Of a DNA stretch of 64,000 nt, positions 28,285 through 36,288 are shown in pieces. The notes under the pieces were generated by a model. The model worked only from the letters and a program-made list of their open reading frames with translations, made no database searches and had not been told where the DNA came from. Source of the DNA: Croceibacterium salegens. Lineage in GTDB: Bacteria > Pseudomonadota > Alphaproteobacteria > Sphingomonadales > Sphingomonadaceae. The first letter of the stretch is position 1; each line of letters opens with the position of its first letter. The position numbers and the translations under genes were made by a program. The stretch is taken from assembly GCF_009827435.1 (NCBI RefSeq), contig NZ_WTYM01000030.1, forward strand, positions 1 through 64,000. Reading direction: 5' to 3'.

Positions 28285-28311
28285 CTAGGCCGTCACCCGT
28301 TTCGGGCCTAG
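28285..28311. promoter_or_regulatory. inverted repeat between the TetR and sterol-desaturase genes
   Basis: CTAGGCC (28285-28291) and GGCCTAG (28305-28311) form perfect 7-bp arms around a 13-base spacer in the divergent promoter region, 37 bases before the sterol-desaturase-family ATG. The position fits a TetR operator, but no protein-DNA evidence exists. Confidence 0.35.
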
Positions 28312-28347
28312 GTCATTGGCACAACGATTGAAGCCAGGGATCTCGTC

Positions 28348-29070
28348 ATGCTCGGTATCTTTCACCTGATTGCGCTCGGCCTGTTCATCGGATTTGCCGT
28401 GGTCGACACCGCGGCACGCGCGCGGCTTTTTCCCGCCATTCCGCACTGGAAGTTGAAAGGGATCGCCTTCGCGCTGCTCTACTTCGCGGTCGTCACCTAC
28501 GCGCCGCTGATGTGGGACGGGTTCCTCGGGCAATACCAGCTGGTCGACGGTTCGGTCCTGCCGTTCTGGGCGCAGGTCCTGGCCGGGTTCTTCCTGGTCG
28601 AGGCGCTGACCTATGCCTGGCACCGCACGATGCACAACGTGCAGCCGCTGTGGCGCTGGTTTCACCAGATGCACCACAGCGCCGAGCGCGTCGACATCTG
28701 GGGCGCGTTCTACTTTCATCCCTTCGACATGATGGGTTGGGCGATGGTCGGCAGCCTCGCGCTGGTGCTCGGCATCGGACTGACGCCGGAAGCCGCAATC
28801 ATCGTGTCGGTGCTGGCGACCTTCTGCACGATGTTCCAGCACACCAACTTCAAGACCCCGCAGTGGCTCGGCTACATCGTCACGCGCCCGGAGAGCCACT
28901 CGGTCCACCACGAGCGCGGCGTCCACGCCTACAACTATGGCGACATCCCGATCTTCGACATGCTGCTGGGCACGTTCCGCAACCCCAAGGAGTGGAACGG
29001 CGAGGCGGGATTTTTCGACGGCTCCTCGGAGCAAATCGTGCCGATGCTGATCGGCAAGGAAATTGCCTGA
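28348..29070 (+). CDS. sterol desaturase / fatty acid hydroxylase superfamily protein
   Basis: This 240-residue integral membrane di-iron enzyme carries the characteristic histidine clusters HRTMH, HQMHHS and the later HTNFK and HSVHH. Four or so hydrophobic helices surround them. Members hydroxylate or desaturate sterols, sphingolipids, carotenoids or alkyl-lipids. In this organism a fatty acid or sphingoid substrate is plausible, but the sequence does not decide it. It is divergent from the TetR regulator, and the Rrf2-type gene converges on its 3' end five bases away. Confidence 0.83.
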   Translation: MLGIFHLIALGLFIGFAVVDTAARARLFPAIPHWKLKGIAFALLYFAVVTYAPLMWDGFLGQYQLVDGSVLPFWAQVLAGFFLVEALTYAWHRTMHNVQPLWRWFHQMHHSAERVDIWGAFYFHPFDMMGWAMVGSLALVLGIGLTPEAAIIVSVLATFCTMFQHTNFKTPQWLGYIVTRPESHSVHHERGVHAYNYGDIPIFDMLLGTFRNPKEWNGEAGFFDGSSEQIVPMLIGKEIA

Positions 29071-29074
29071 GGGT

Positions 29075-29512
29075 TCAGGCTGCTGCAACAGCCTCGAGCC
29101 GGCGTGCGAACTTGTCAGCATCCGGCACGAGTTCGTCGAGCGTGAACTGGTCGAGGTGCACAAGGAATGCCTCGAGCGCGCCGGCAAGGGCGGGCTTGAG
29201 AGCGCACAGACCGTTGACCGCACAGCCCGTCCCGGCGGTAAAGCAGCCGACGAAGCTGTCGAGGGTTTCGAACCTTCGAACGACCTCACCGGCGCGGATC
29301 TCGTTCGCAGGACGGGCCAGCCGCATTCCGCCGCCGCGCCCGCGAAAGGTCTCGACGTAGCCTTCGGTCTGCAGGCGCTGGGCTACCTTGGCGAGGTGAT
29401 TGCGCGAAATGTCGTAGCGGCGGGCTATGTCTTCGACCGACAATTGCCGATTGGTAGCGGCGAGGGCCATCAGGACGCGCAAGGCATAGTCGGTGTGGAG
29501 GCTTAGCTGCAT
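29075..29512 (-). CDS. nsrR: NsrR-like Rrf2 family iron-sulfur regulator
   Basis: The product has 145 residues. The Rrf2 winged helix is seen in SLHTDYALRVLMALA, LSVEDIARRYDISRNHLAKV and GYVETFRGRGGG. Three cysteines, Cys90, Cys97 and Cys103 (C-x6-C-x5-C), are in the cluster-binding position used by NsrR, the nitric-oxide sensor. The divergent genes encode a truncated haemoglobin and a YeaR-like protein, both typical NsrR targets, and a sequence resembling an NsrR box lies just upstream of its own start. An IscR-like role is less likely because no iron-sulfur assembly genes are nearby. Confidence 0.82.
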   Translation of the reverse strand: MQLSLHTDYALRVLMALAATNRQLSVEDIARRYDISRNHLAKVAQRLQTEGYVETFRGRGGGMRLARPANEIRAGEVVRRFETLDSFVGCFTAGTGCAVNGLCALKPALAGALEAFLVHLDQFTLDELVPDADKFARRLEAVAAA

Positions 29513-29514
29513 TA

Positions 29515-29537
29515 AATATGCATATCAGATATTGATT
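29515..29537. promoter_or_regulatory. candidate NsrR operator
   Basis: Two 11-bp half sites, AATATGCATAT (29515-29525) and AGATATTGATT (29527-29537), flank one base. The left half matches 9 of 11 positions of the enterobacterial NsrR half site AAGATGCATTT; the right half is weaker (6 of 11). The box abuts the nsrR ATG. On the plus strand TTGATT (29532-29537) followed after 17 bases by TATTGG (29555-29560) would place the haemoglobin -35 inside it. Confidence 0.45.
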
Positions 29538-29591
29538 TAAGCGGCAACGAATCTTATTGGGCATTTCAGATACCCATTAAGTGAGTCGCCG

Positions 29592-30092
29592 ATGTCCATT
29601 GCAGCCGCCCGTTCCCGCCAACCCGCCCCAGGCGGCGAAGATCATGCCGAGCGCAAGCGGGCCGAGAAGCGCACCGCAGCGGAAGACATCGGGGTCGACG
29701 CCGACTACATCGACGGCTTCGTCGAGGCGTTCTACGGCAGGATCCGCGAAGACGACCTGCTTGGCCCGATCTTTGCCGCGCGGATTGCTGACTGGCCGCC
29801 CCACCTCGCGCGCATGAAGGCATTCTGGCGTTCGGTGCTGCACAATTCGGGTGAGTTCTCGGGCAACCCGATGCTCAAGCATCTCGCTATTCCCGGCCTG
29901 AACCTTTCCCACTTCTCCCGCTGGCTCGACCTGTTCTACGCAACGTTGCGCGAGGCCGAACCGACGTCCGAAGCGACCGCGCTCGTCGGTGAGCGAGCGC
30001 GGATGATCGCCGACAGCCTCCTCACCGCAATCGCCATGCGCCGCGACGGGCTTTCCGCCGGGCGCGCCGGAAAGGACCTCCCCCATGTCTGA
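29592..30092 (+). CDS. group III truncated haemoglobin
   Basis: The product has 166 residues. After an N-terminal extension of about 30 charged residues, the globin region contains YIDGFVEAFYGRIREDDLLGPIF, HLARMKAFWRSVLHNSGEF and LSHFSRWLDLFYATL, whose His is the likely proximal haem ligand. Group III truncated globins are linked to nitric-oxide or oxygen chemistry in several bacteria. It is the first gene of a coupled three-gene unit (8-base overlap with the next gene) opposite nsrR. Confidence 0.85.
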   Translation: MSIAAARSRQPAPGGEDHAERKRAEKRTAAEDIGVDADYIDGFVEAFYGRIREDDLLGPIFAARIADWPPHLARMKAFWRSVLHNSGEFSGNPMLKHLAIPGLNLSHFSRWLDLFYATLREAEPTSEATALVGERARMIADSLLTAIAMRRDGLSAGRAGKDLPHV

Positions 30093-30552
30093 AGCCCTCC
30101 GCCAGCAGGTACTCGCCCGTGCCAACACCGCTCGTGGTGAACTGCGCAAGTCACTTCCTCCGCTGCAATTCGCCGAGGTCAACGACAACCAGGTGGCGTC
30201 GCGGGTAGGCGAACGTGCCGGATTTGAGATCCCCTCGTGGATCTGGCGCACGATGGTCGCATGTTACGCCGCTTTCCTCGGATTGCTGCTGGCCGCAACG
30301 GGCGGGGCGCGTGCCGGTTTCGCGATTGCCATCTCGGCGGTCTACGTTGCCATGTTCTTTGGTACCACCCGCGCCATGCTACGCCAGGCCCCGCCACAAC
30401 CGCGAAGCCCCCTGGAGCGCCCAGGAGGCTTGCTGGCCACGATCTTTGGGCCACTCAGCCGCAACGAGGTGGTGGCGCAGATGCTCGTTGTACCTTTCGC
30501 TATCGTGCTGTTCGGCGCCGCAGTGCTGGTCGTCCGTCTGGCGGTGTTCTGA
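30085..30552 (+). CDS. two-helix membrane protein in the NO-response unit
   Basis: The product has 155 residues with two or three hydrophobic segments: one pair around 50-95 (TMVACYAAFLGLLLAATGG, GFAIAISAVYVAMFFGTTRAM) and one at the C-terminus (MLVVPFAIVLFGAAVLVVRLAVF). I do not recognise a named family. It overlaps the haemoglobin gene by 8 bases and the YeaR-like gene by 1 base, so it is translated with them and may be a membrane partner in nitric-oxide handling. Confidence 0.7.
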   Translation: MSEALRQQVLARANTARGELRKSLPPLQFAEVNDNQVASRVGERAGFEIPSWIWRTMVACYAAFLGLLLAATGGARAGFAIAISAVYVAMFFGTTRAMLRQAPPQPRSPLERPGGLLATIFGPLSRNEVVAQMLVVPFAIVLFGAAVLVVRLAVF

Positions 30553-30857
30553 TGACGGAGCCGACAGCGCGCCGATCTCGCAGCGACCTGCCGCGCGAGG
30601 CCACGGCCTATCGGACGATCGGCCCATTCGACGCGGCGACCTTGCCCGCCGGGATCCGCGCGAAACATCGGTTGAAGGCCGGTGCCTGGGGCGTGCTGCG
30701 CCTGTCGGAAGGTTCCTTGCGTTTCGTATGGGACGATTGTGAAGGAGGGGTAGAGGACCTTCACGCTCCGGCGGAAGTCGTGATCCCACCGCAGGTGCCG
30801 CACCACGTCGAGGGCACTGGTCCGTTCACGGCGGACATCACCTTTTACCGCAGCTGA
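30552..30857 (+). CDS. DUF1971 (YeaR/TehB-like cupin) protein
   Basis: The product has 101 residues. The small cupin-like domain shows AKHRLKAGAWGVLRLSEGSLRFVW and VIPPQVPHHVEGTGPFTADITFYR, the pattern of DUF1971 found in YeaR and at the end of TehB. E. coli yeaR is induced by nitrate and repressed by NsrR, which fits this location beside an NsrR-like regulator and a truncated haemoglobin. Its stop lies inside the 3' end of the convergent lldD gene (13-base overlap). Confidence 0.82.
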   Translation: MTEPTARRSRSDLPREATAYRTIGPFDAATLPAGIRAKHRLKAGAWGVLRLSEGSLRFVWDDCEGGVEDLHAPAEVVIPPQVPHHVEGTGPFTADITFYRS

Positions 30858-32020
30858 CGATATCGCAGGTTGTCGGGCGTGAGCTGGTCGAGGCTGGTCT
30901 TGCCCATCAGCTTCATGTCGCGGTGGATCTCGTCGCGGAGCAGGCCGAGCGAGCGTTCGACCCCGGGCTGGCCTGCTGCGGCGAGGGCATAGAGGTAGAG
31001 CCGTCCGCCCGAGACCGCCTTTGCCCCGAGGCTGAGTGCCTTGAGGACATGGGTGCCGCGCCGCACTCCGCCGTCGAGGATGACCTCCACCTTGTCGCCC
31101 ACCGCGTCGACGACTTCGGCGAGCTGGTCGAACGGAGCGCGGCTGCCGTCGAGCTGGCGGCCGCCGTGGTTGGAGAGGTAGATCGCATCGACCCCCATCG
31201 CCGCTGCTCGGCGCGCGTCGCCGACCGACATGACGCCCTTGAGCGCAAACTTGCCGCCCCAGTCGTCGCGCAGCTTCTCCGCCGCCTTCCAGTCCATTGC
31301 CGGGTCGAGCATGTCGGTGAAGTAGTTCTGGATCGAGCTCGACACGTTGCTGCCGGCGGAGACGTGCGCCTCCAGGTTGGGTAGCGAGAACTTCTCGCGG
31401 AAGAAGTAGTCGAGTGCCCAACGCGGCTTGCTGGCATAGCTCCATGCGCTCGCCGGGGTGATCTTTGGCGGGCTGGTGAAGCCGGTTGCCTTGCAGCGTT
31501 CGCGGTTACCCCCGACGTTGGCGTCGACCGTCAGTGTTACGGCATCGAACTTCGCCGCCCGGGCCATTTCCAGCAGCGCGGCGTTCAGTCCCTTGTCACG
31601 GTGGTAGTAGTACTGGAGCATCTTCGGGCCGGTGAAGCGACGCCCGATTTCCTCCACGCTGACGCTGGCGAGGCTCGAGATGCCGAACCACAGTCCGAAC
31701 TTCTCCGCCGCCGCCGCCACCGCGCGCTCGCCCTGCCAGTGGAACAGTCGCTGCAACGCCGTGGGGCTGAGCATCAGGGGGAGGGGGGTGGTCTTGCCGA
31801 GAACAGTCACCGAGGTATCGACCTCGGAAACGTCGACCAGCACATCGGGCACGAGGTCGACGTCGTCGAAGGCCGCGGTGTTGCGATCCTTGGTGACCTC
31901 ATCGTCGCCGCCGCCGTCGATATAGTGGAACACTGGGAAGGGCAGCTTGCGCTGCGCCAGCTCGCGGAAGTCCGCGATATTGCGGCAATCTTCGAGTTTC
32001 CTGATGGGCCCGATCCTCAT
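30845..32020 (-). CDS. lldD: FMN-dependent alpha-hydroxy acid dehydrogenase (L-lactate dehydrogenase type)
   Basis: The product has 391 residues. It belongs to the FMN-linked LldD/glycolate-oxidase family: FHYIDGGGDDE near the N-terminus, TVDANVGGNRERC, the catalytic SNHGGRQLDG motif and DGGVRRGTHVLKALSLGA for FMN phosphate binding. The most likely reaction is oxidation of L-lactate to pyruvate feeding the respiratory chain, but mandelate or glycolate cannot be excluded. Divergent from the BlaI gene. Confidence 0.88.
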   Translation of the reverse strand: MRIGPIRKLEDCRNIADFRELAQRKLPFPVFHYIDGGGDDEVTKDRNTAAFDDVDLVPDVLVDVSEVDTSVTVLGKTTPLPLMLSPTALQRLFHWQGERAVAAAAEKFGLWFGISSLASVSVEEIGRRFTGPKMLQYYYHRDKGLNAALLEMARAAKFDAVTLTVDANVGGNRERCKATGFTSPPKITPASAWSYASKPRWALDYFFREKFSLPNLEAHVSAGSNVSSSIQNYFTDMLDPAMDWKAAEKLRDDWGGKFALKGVMSVGDARRAAAMGVDAIYLSNHGGRQLDGSRAPFDQLAEVVDAVGDKVEVILDGGVRRGTHVLKALSLGAKAVSGGRLYLYALAAAGQPGVERSLGLLRDEIHRDMKLMGKTSLDQLTPDNLRYRQLR

Positions 32021-32028
32021 TCGCTCCG

Positions 32029-32056
32029 CTCATAACGCACGGGCCGTGTTCGACAA
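32029..32056 (-). promoter_or_regulatory. candidate promoter of lldD
   Basis: On the minus strand TTGTCG (32056-32051) and TATGAG (32034-32029) are spaced by 16 bases. The expected transcription start is within two bases of the lldD ATG (32020), which suggests a leaderless or near-leaderless mRNA. Confidence 0.35.
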
Positions 32057-32104
32057 GCGTATGAGCACGCCCGACGAACGGCGTAGCATTCATTTTCAAT
32101 TCAG

Positions 32105-32123
32105 TTTACGAATGTAATCGTAA
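32105..32123. promoter_or_regulatory. candidate BlaI-type operator
   Basis: TTTACG-AA-TGTAAT (32105-32118) resembles the Bla/Mec dyad ATTACA-NN-TGTAAT, with a perfect right half. A second perfect inverted repeat, TTACGA (32106-32111) and TCGTAA (32118-32123), overlaps it. The site lies about 35 bases upstream of the BlaI-family start and would allow autoregulation. Confidence 0.45.
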
Positions 32124-32154
32124 TCCTCAGGAACTTTTGTTGAGGGAGGTTCGC

Positions 32155-32544
32155 GTGGCGAATTCGAAGCACGATCCGGGTGAAAGGATCAGCGACGCCG
32201 AGCACGCCGTGATGGAAGCGTTATGGCGACAGAGCCCGCGCACCGCCGCCGAAGTCTGCGACGAGGTCTGCGACCAGCGCGGCTGGAGTCTCGCCACCGT
32301 CAAGACCCTGCTCAGCCGGTTGGTGGCCAAGGAGGCGATTTCCGCCCAGCCCGACGGCCGCCGTTTCCTCTACAGTCCGCTGGTCGAGCGCGCCGATTAC
32401 GTCGGCGGTGAATCGAGGCGGCTGGTCGATCGCCTTTTCGGCGGCCGCGCCGCACCGCTGTTTGCGCACCTTGCCGAGCAGGAAGCGCTCAGCAACGACG
32501 ATATCGTCGCCATCGAAAAGCTGCTGAAGGAGCTCCGCAAATGA
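32155..32544 (+). CDS. blaI: BlaI/MecI/CopY family repressor
   Basis: The product has 129 residues. The winged helix reads ISDAEHAVMEALWRQSPRTAAEV and WSLATVKTLLSRLVAKEAI, followed by a C-terminal dimerisation helix. A GTG at 32155 is chosen because GGGAGG lies six bases upstream; an in-frame TTG at 32137 is the alternative. BlaI repressors are inactivated by their M56 partner, and that partner follows with a 4-base overlap (ATGA). No beta-lactamase gene is adjacent; the B3 enzyme is about 12 kb away. Confidence 0.87.
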   Translation: MANSKHDPGERISDAEHAVMEALWRQSPRTAAEVCDEVCDQRGWSLATVKTLLSRLVAKEAISAQPDGRRFLYSPLVERADYVGGESRRLVDRLFGGRAAPLFAHLAEQEALSNDDIVAIEKLLKELRK

Positions 32545-34112
32545 GCACCTGGCTGATCGACACCGCGCTCTACACCGGCTTGCTTATTGCCGCCGTGATG
32601 TTGCTGCGACGCCCCGTTTCGCGGATCTTCGGACCGACCATGGCCTATGCGCTGTGGGCGCTGCCGCTGCTCCGCTTCATCCTGCCGCCCATAGTCCTGC
32701 CCGCCAGCATGGCACCACAGGCCGAGGCTGTGATTGCCGAAGCTGCGCCGCAGCTTTCGCCGCAGGCGGCCGCGCTCGTCGCGGATGCGCTCGCCAATCC
32801 GGTGGTGGCCGAGCCCGCGTTCGACTGGGCCTCGCTGATCCTTCCGGTCTGGCTGGTCGGCGCGGCGCTCCTTCTCGCCTGGCGGCTATCCAACTACCGC
32901 AACATGCGCCGCGAGGTGCTGCATCGCGCCCGCCCGGTCGGCGAAGTCGGAAAGGTCCGTCTGGTCGAGTCCGCCGCGGTCAATTCGCCGGTCGCCTTCG
33001 GGGTGTTCGACAAGGTCGTGGCTCTGCCGACGGCGTTCATGGCGATGGAAGACCGCCAGGCGCGCGATCTCGCCATCGCCCACGAACTGGCGCACCACCG
33101 CGGCCACGACATCGCAGCCAATTTCGCCGCGCAGCCGCTGCTCGCGCTGCATTGGTTCAACCCGATCGCCTGGGCCGGCTGGCGCGCCATGCGCCGCGAC
33201 CAGGAAGCGGCCTGCGATGCCCGGGTTGTTGCCGGGCGGGATCTTTGGGAACGAGCACAATACGCCGACGTCATCGCCGGTTTCGCGACCGGGCCGCGTC
33301 TCGCCTTGGCCGCGCCGATGGCCTGTCCGATGCTGCGCGAAAAATCGATAATCCACCGCTTGAGGAGCCTGTCTATGTCCGATGTCTCGCGCCGCCGGCG
33401 CATTGCCGGCCGGTTGCTGTTTGGCGCCGCCACCGTGGCGCTGCCGTTGACTGCCTCGGTGTCCTACGCCGCTGGCCAGTCCGACGAGATCCAATCGGTC
33501 GAACTTGCTCCCTCGGTAGCTGCCGTTCCGGAGGCACCGGAAGCGCCCTTGGCACCTGAAGCTCCGGCGGCACCCGAAGCGCCTGTTGCTCCCGAAGCGG
33601 TCAAGGAGGTCCACGTGTTCAAACTCCAGCGGACCGACGGAGATGCGGGCGACGACGGTCAGCGGCGCGTTTTCGTCATGCGCAGTGACGGTCAACTGAC
33701 CGATGAACAGCGCAGGCATTTCGAAGCCATGGCCAAGGAGTACGACTCCGAGAAGTGGCAGAAATTCGCCGAGAGGCAGGCCAAGATGGCTGAAAAGCAG
33801 GCCGAAATGGCTGCAAAGTTAGCCGAAAAGCACCTCGAATTCGCCTGGAACGAGGCCGACGTGCCGCTGGTCGAAGAACGTTGCGACGGAGAGGGGACGA
33901 CTACCAAGAACTGGACCGACGATTCCGGCCGCAAGCACATCATGATCTGCGAACGCGCGATCGAGCGGATGGCCACCCGCAGCGCTGCAATGGGCCTGCG
34001 TGCAGCGCGTGATTCGATCGCTCGTAATCGTGAGATGAGCGCTGACGTTCGCGACGAGGTGCTTGAGGAGTTGGATGCCGAAATCCAGCGCATCGAGCGC
34101 GGAGAGGATTGA
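32541..34112 (+). CDS. BlaR1-type M56 membrane metallopeptidase with long C-terminal extension
   Basis: The product has 523 residues. Membrane helices occupy the N-terminal third, and the zinc site is HELAH (181-185) followed by the third ligand region DQEAACDARV. A helix near residue 295 (GRLLFGAATVALPLTASVSYAA) precedes a periplasmic part with Pro-Glu-Ala repeats (APEAPLAPEAPAAPEAPVAPEA) and a charged coiled coil (AEKQAEMAAKLAEK). No penicillin-binding sensor domain is present, so the signal is not a beta-lactam bound in the BlaR1 manner. It probably cleaves or inactivates the coupled BlaI repressor. Confidence 0.83.
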   Translation: MSTWLIDTALYTGLLIAAVMLLRRPVSRIFGPTMAYALWALPLLRFILPPIVLPASMAPQAEAVIAEAAPQLSPQAAALVADALANPVVAEPAFDWASLILPVWLVGAALLLAWRLSNYRNMRREVLHRARPVGEVGKVRLVESAAVNSPVAFGVFDKVVALPTAFMAMEDRQARDLAIAHELAHHRGHDIAANFAAQPLLALHWFNPIAWAGWRAMRRDQEAACDARVVAGRDLWERAQYADVIAGFATGPRLALAAPMACPMLREKSIIHRLRSLSMSDVSRRRRIAGRLLFGAATVALPLTASVSYAAGQSDEIQSVELAPSVAAVPEAPEAPLAPEAPAAPEAPVAPEAVKEVHVFKLQRTDGDAGDDGQRRVFVMRSDGQLTDEQRRHFEAMAKEYDSEKWQKFAERQAKMAEKQAEMAAKLAEKHLEFAWNEADVPLVEERCDGEGTTTKNWTDDSGRKHIMICERAIERMATRSAAMGLRAARDSIARNREMSADVRDEVLEELDAEIQRIERGED

Positions 34113-34172
34113 ACGAGTCAGGGGATCCAGTCTTCCCCTGAACCGGTACGGCTTGTCCGTTCCGGTCCCTGG

Positions 34173-34206
34173 GCGGCGGGAGGGCTTCGGGATCTCTCGC
34201 CGCTTT
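34173..34206. terminator. stem-loop between convergent M56 and ypfJ genes
   Basis: GCGGCGGGAG (34173-34182) pairs with CTCTCGCCGC (34194-34203) over 9 of 10 positions with an 11-base loop containing TTCG. TTT follows on the plus strand. A plausible terminator for the BlaI/M56 transcript. Confidence 0.4.
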
Positions 34207-34227
34207 GCGTGACCCGGAATTCCCAGC

Positions 34228-35082
34228 TCAACCCTGGATAATACGGTCACACTGGCTGGAATCGCCGCTTTCCATGCCCAACCGCAGTGCCTGCATGCGC
34301 TGCTGGCTGGTGCCGTGGGTAAAGTTGTCGGGACTGACCTGGCCCTGGGTGAGGGTGTCGTCGCCGATCGCATTGGCCGCGGTCATGCCTTCCTCGAAGT
34401 CGCCCGGCTCGATCAGGTTGCGGTTCTTGCCCGCCCAGACCCCGGCATAGCAGTCCGCCTGCAGTTCCAGCCGCACCGAAAGCGCGTTGGCCTGTCTCGG
34501 GTTGGCTTGCATCGCGCTCTGGACCTGTCCCGCGATGCCGGTCAGCTTCTGCACGTGGTGCCCGTACTCATGGGCGATGACGTAGTAGCGCGCGAAATCG
34601 CCGCGGGCGCCGAGCTGGCGGTTCATGGTGTCGTAGAAGCTGGTGTCGATATAGATGCCTTCGTCGGCCGGGCAGTAGAACGGCCCCATCGAAGCCTGCG
34701 CCGCTCCGCAGCCCGATCTGGTGCCGCCCTGATAGGGGACCAGCGTGGGCTGGCGGAAGGCGATCCCAGCTTGCTGGAATTCTGGTGCCCAGGTCTGGTC
34801 GAGCGATGCCAGCGCGTTGCAGGCTTCGGTGAGATACTGACTGTCGTCGCAGATTTCCGCATCGGTTTCCTGCGACTGGCCCTGCGTGATCTGCCCGCTC
34901 TGCGGCTGCACAGTGTCCATGGTGCCGAGCATCTGCGCCGGATCGACCCCGAACAGCAACGCGGCAACCAGTACGATGACGATACCGCCGCAGCCCAAAC
35001 CGGCACCACCCCCTGGTAGCCCGCCACCGCCGCCGCCCCGGCGAACGTTGATACTACCGGGATTGAACGGATTGAGCCTCAT
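34228..35082 (-). CDS. ypfJ: neutral zinc metallopeptidase (YpfJ family)
   Basis: The product has 284 residues. The N-terminal part is basic and glycine-rich (RRGGGGGGLPGGG) and is followed by one membrane helix (GGIVIVLVAALLFGV). The catalytic domain has HEYGHH (zinc ligands His171 and His175) and the downstream ELQADCYAGVWA motif with the third ligand. Family PF04228 proteins are putative membrane-anchored peptidases of unknown substrate. Cysteines at 78, 88, 125 and 137 may pair in the periplasm. Confidence 0.85.
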   Translation of the reverse strand: MRLNPFNPGSINVRRGGGGGGLPGGGAGLGCGGIVIVLVAALLFGVDPAQMLGTMDTVQPQSGQITQGQSQETDAEICDDSQYLTEACNALASLDQTWAPEFQQAGIAFRQPTLVPYQGGTRSGCGAAQASMGPFYCPADEGIYIDTSFYDTMNRQLGARGDFARYYVIAHEYGHHVQKLTGIAGQVQSAMQANPRQANALSVRLELQADCYAGVWAGKNRNLIEPGDFEEGMTAANAIGDDTLTQGQVSPDNFTHGTSQQRMQALRLGMESGDSSQCDRIIQG

Positions 35083-35187
35083 CGCATTTCCCCAAGCCTG
35101 TCTAGAGTCGACGAGAAAGGGCTGGACCTACCAGCCCGATCGCGCTTTTGCCGGCGAACCTGCTCTCCAACTCGCAAGGAGTCGATA

Positions 35188-35943
35188 ATGTTCCTCTCAG
35201 GCAAGCGTGCCCTCGTCACCGGATCGACCTCGGGGATCGGCCTGGCGATAGCCCGCGCCCTGCACGCCGAGGGGGCGGAAGTGGTACTCAACGGTTTCGG
35301 TCCCGAGGCAGAGATTGCCGCGCTTTGCGTCGAACTGGGCGCGCAGCATGTCGGCGCTGACCTTACCACTACTGTCGGGGTCGAGGAACTGATGGCCAAG
35401 GCCGGACCGGTCGATGTCCTCGTCAACAACGCCGGGATGCAGCACGTCTCGCCGGTCGAGGATTTCCCGCCCGAGAAGTGGGACATGATCATCGCCCTCA
35501 ACCTCTCCGCTGCATTCCACACCGCGCGCCTCGCCGTTCCGCACATGAAGGCGCAGGGTTGGGGCCGCATCATCTGCACCGCCAGCGCCCACTCTAAGGC
35601 CGCGAGCCCGTTCAAGAGCGCCTACGTCGCCGCCAAGCACGGCATCGCCGGGCTGACAAAGACACTGGCGCTCGAACTGGCCGAACACGGCATCACCGCC
35701 AACGCCATCAGCCCCGGCTATGTCTGGACCCCGCTGGTCGAGAACCAGATTCCCGACACGATGGCGGCCCGGAACATGACCCGCGAGCAGGTGATGAACG
35801 ACGTGCTGCTGGCCGGTCAGCCGACCAAGAAGTTCGTCCAGCCCGAGGAAGTCGCCGCGCTCGCCGTGTTCCTGTGCCGCAACGAGGCGCAGAACATCAC
35901 CGGCGCGAACTACTCGATCGACGGGGGCTGGACGGCGAAGTAG
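35188..35943 (+). CDS. bdhA: 3-hydroxybutyrate dehydrogenase
   Basis: The product has 251 residues. SDR fold with TGSTSGIG (10-17), NNAG, and the S-Y-K catalytic set in CTASAHSKAASPFKSAYVAAKHG. The substrate-loop sequences HSKAASPFKSAYVAAKHG and VWTPLVENQI, and the C-terminal NYSIDGGWTAK, are characteristic of D-3-hydroxybutyrate dehydrogenases, which interconvert 3-hydroxybutyrate and acetoacetate in polyhydroxybutyrate breakdown. AAGGAG precedes the ATG. Confidence 0.88.
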   Translation: MFLSGKRALVTGSTSGIGLAIARALHAEGAEVVLNGFGPEAEIAALCVELGAQHVGADLTTTVGVEELMAKAGPVDVLVNNAGMQHVSPVEDFPPEKWDMIIALNLSAAFHTARLAVPHMKAQGWGRIICTASAHSKAASPFKSAYVAAKHGIAGLTKTLALELAEHGITANAISPGYVWTPLVENQIPDTMAARNMTREQVMNDVLLAGQPTKKFVQPEEVAALAVFLCRNEAQNITGANYSIDGGWTAK

Positions 35944-35961
35944 AGGGAAGGAATTGCCCGT

Positions 35962-36288
35962 TCAGTCGTCAAGGATTTCGCCGAGCCGGCCGAGCCGTCC
36001 GGTCCATTCTTCGCGGTGGTAGTCTATCCAGCCCTGCAGCGTGCGCAGTCCGGCGGGATCGAAGCGGCATGTCCGGACCCGGCCCCTTTTCTCGGATTTC
36101 GCCAGCGCGCAGTCCTGGAGCAGAGCCATATGCTGGCCCACGGCCGTCTTGGTTATCGCCGCGTGGTCGGCCAGCTCGGTTATCGAGGCCGGCCCCCGCA
36201 TCAGGCGCGAGAGAATGTTGCGACGAGTGGCGTCGCCCAGAGCGAAGAAGATCGCATCGGCGCGTGCCGGCTCGAAGTGCAGGTTCAT
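35962..36288 (-). CDS. ArsR family winged-helix repressor
   Basis: The product has 108 residues. The helix-turn-helix is visible in RADAIFFALGDATRRNILSRL, SITELADHAAITKTAVGQHMALL and SEKRGRVRTCRFDPAGL. No metal-binding CxC motif is present, so it is of the type that pairs with SRPBCC proteins rather than a metal sensor. The ATG at 36288 overlaps the upstream SRPBCC stop by 4 bases. Two 20-bp dyads upstream of the operon are the probable operators. Confidence 0.87.
   Translation of the reverse strand: MNLHFEPARADAIFFALGDATRRNILSRLMRGPASITELADHAAITKTAVGQHMALLQDCALAKSEKRGRVRTCRFDPAGLRTLQGWIDYHREEWTGRLGRLGEILDD

Noticed and set aside
33520-33605. Short tandem Pro-Glu-Ala coding repeat considered as a DNA repeat element
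   Set aside because: It is a low-complexity linker inside the M56 protein, in frame throughout.
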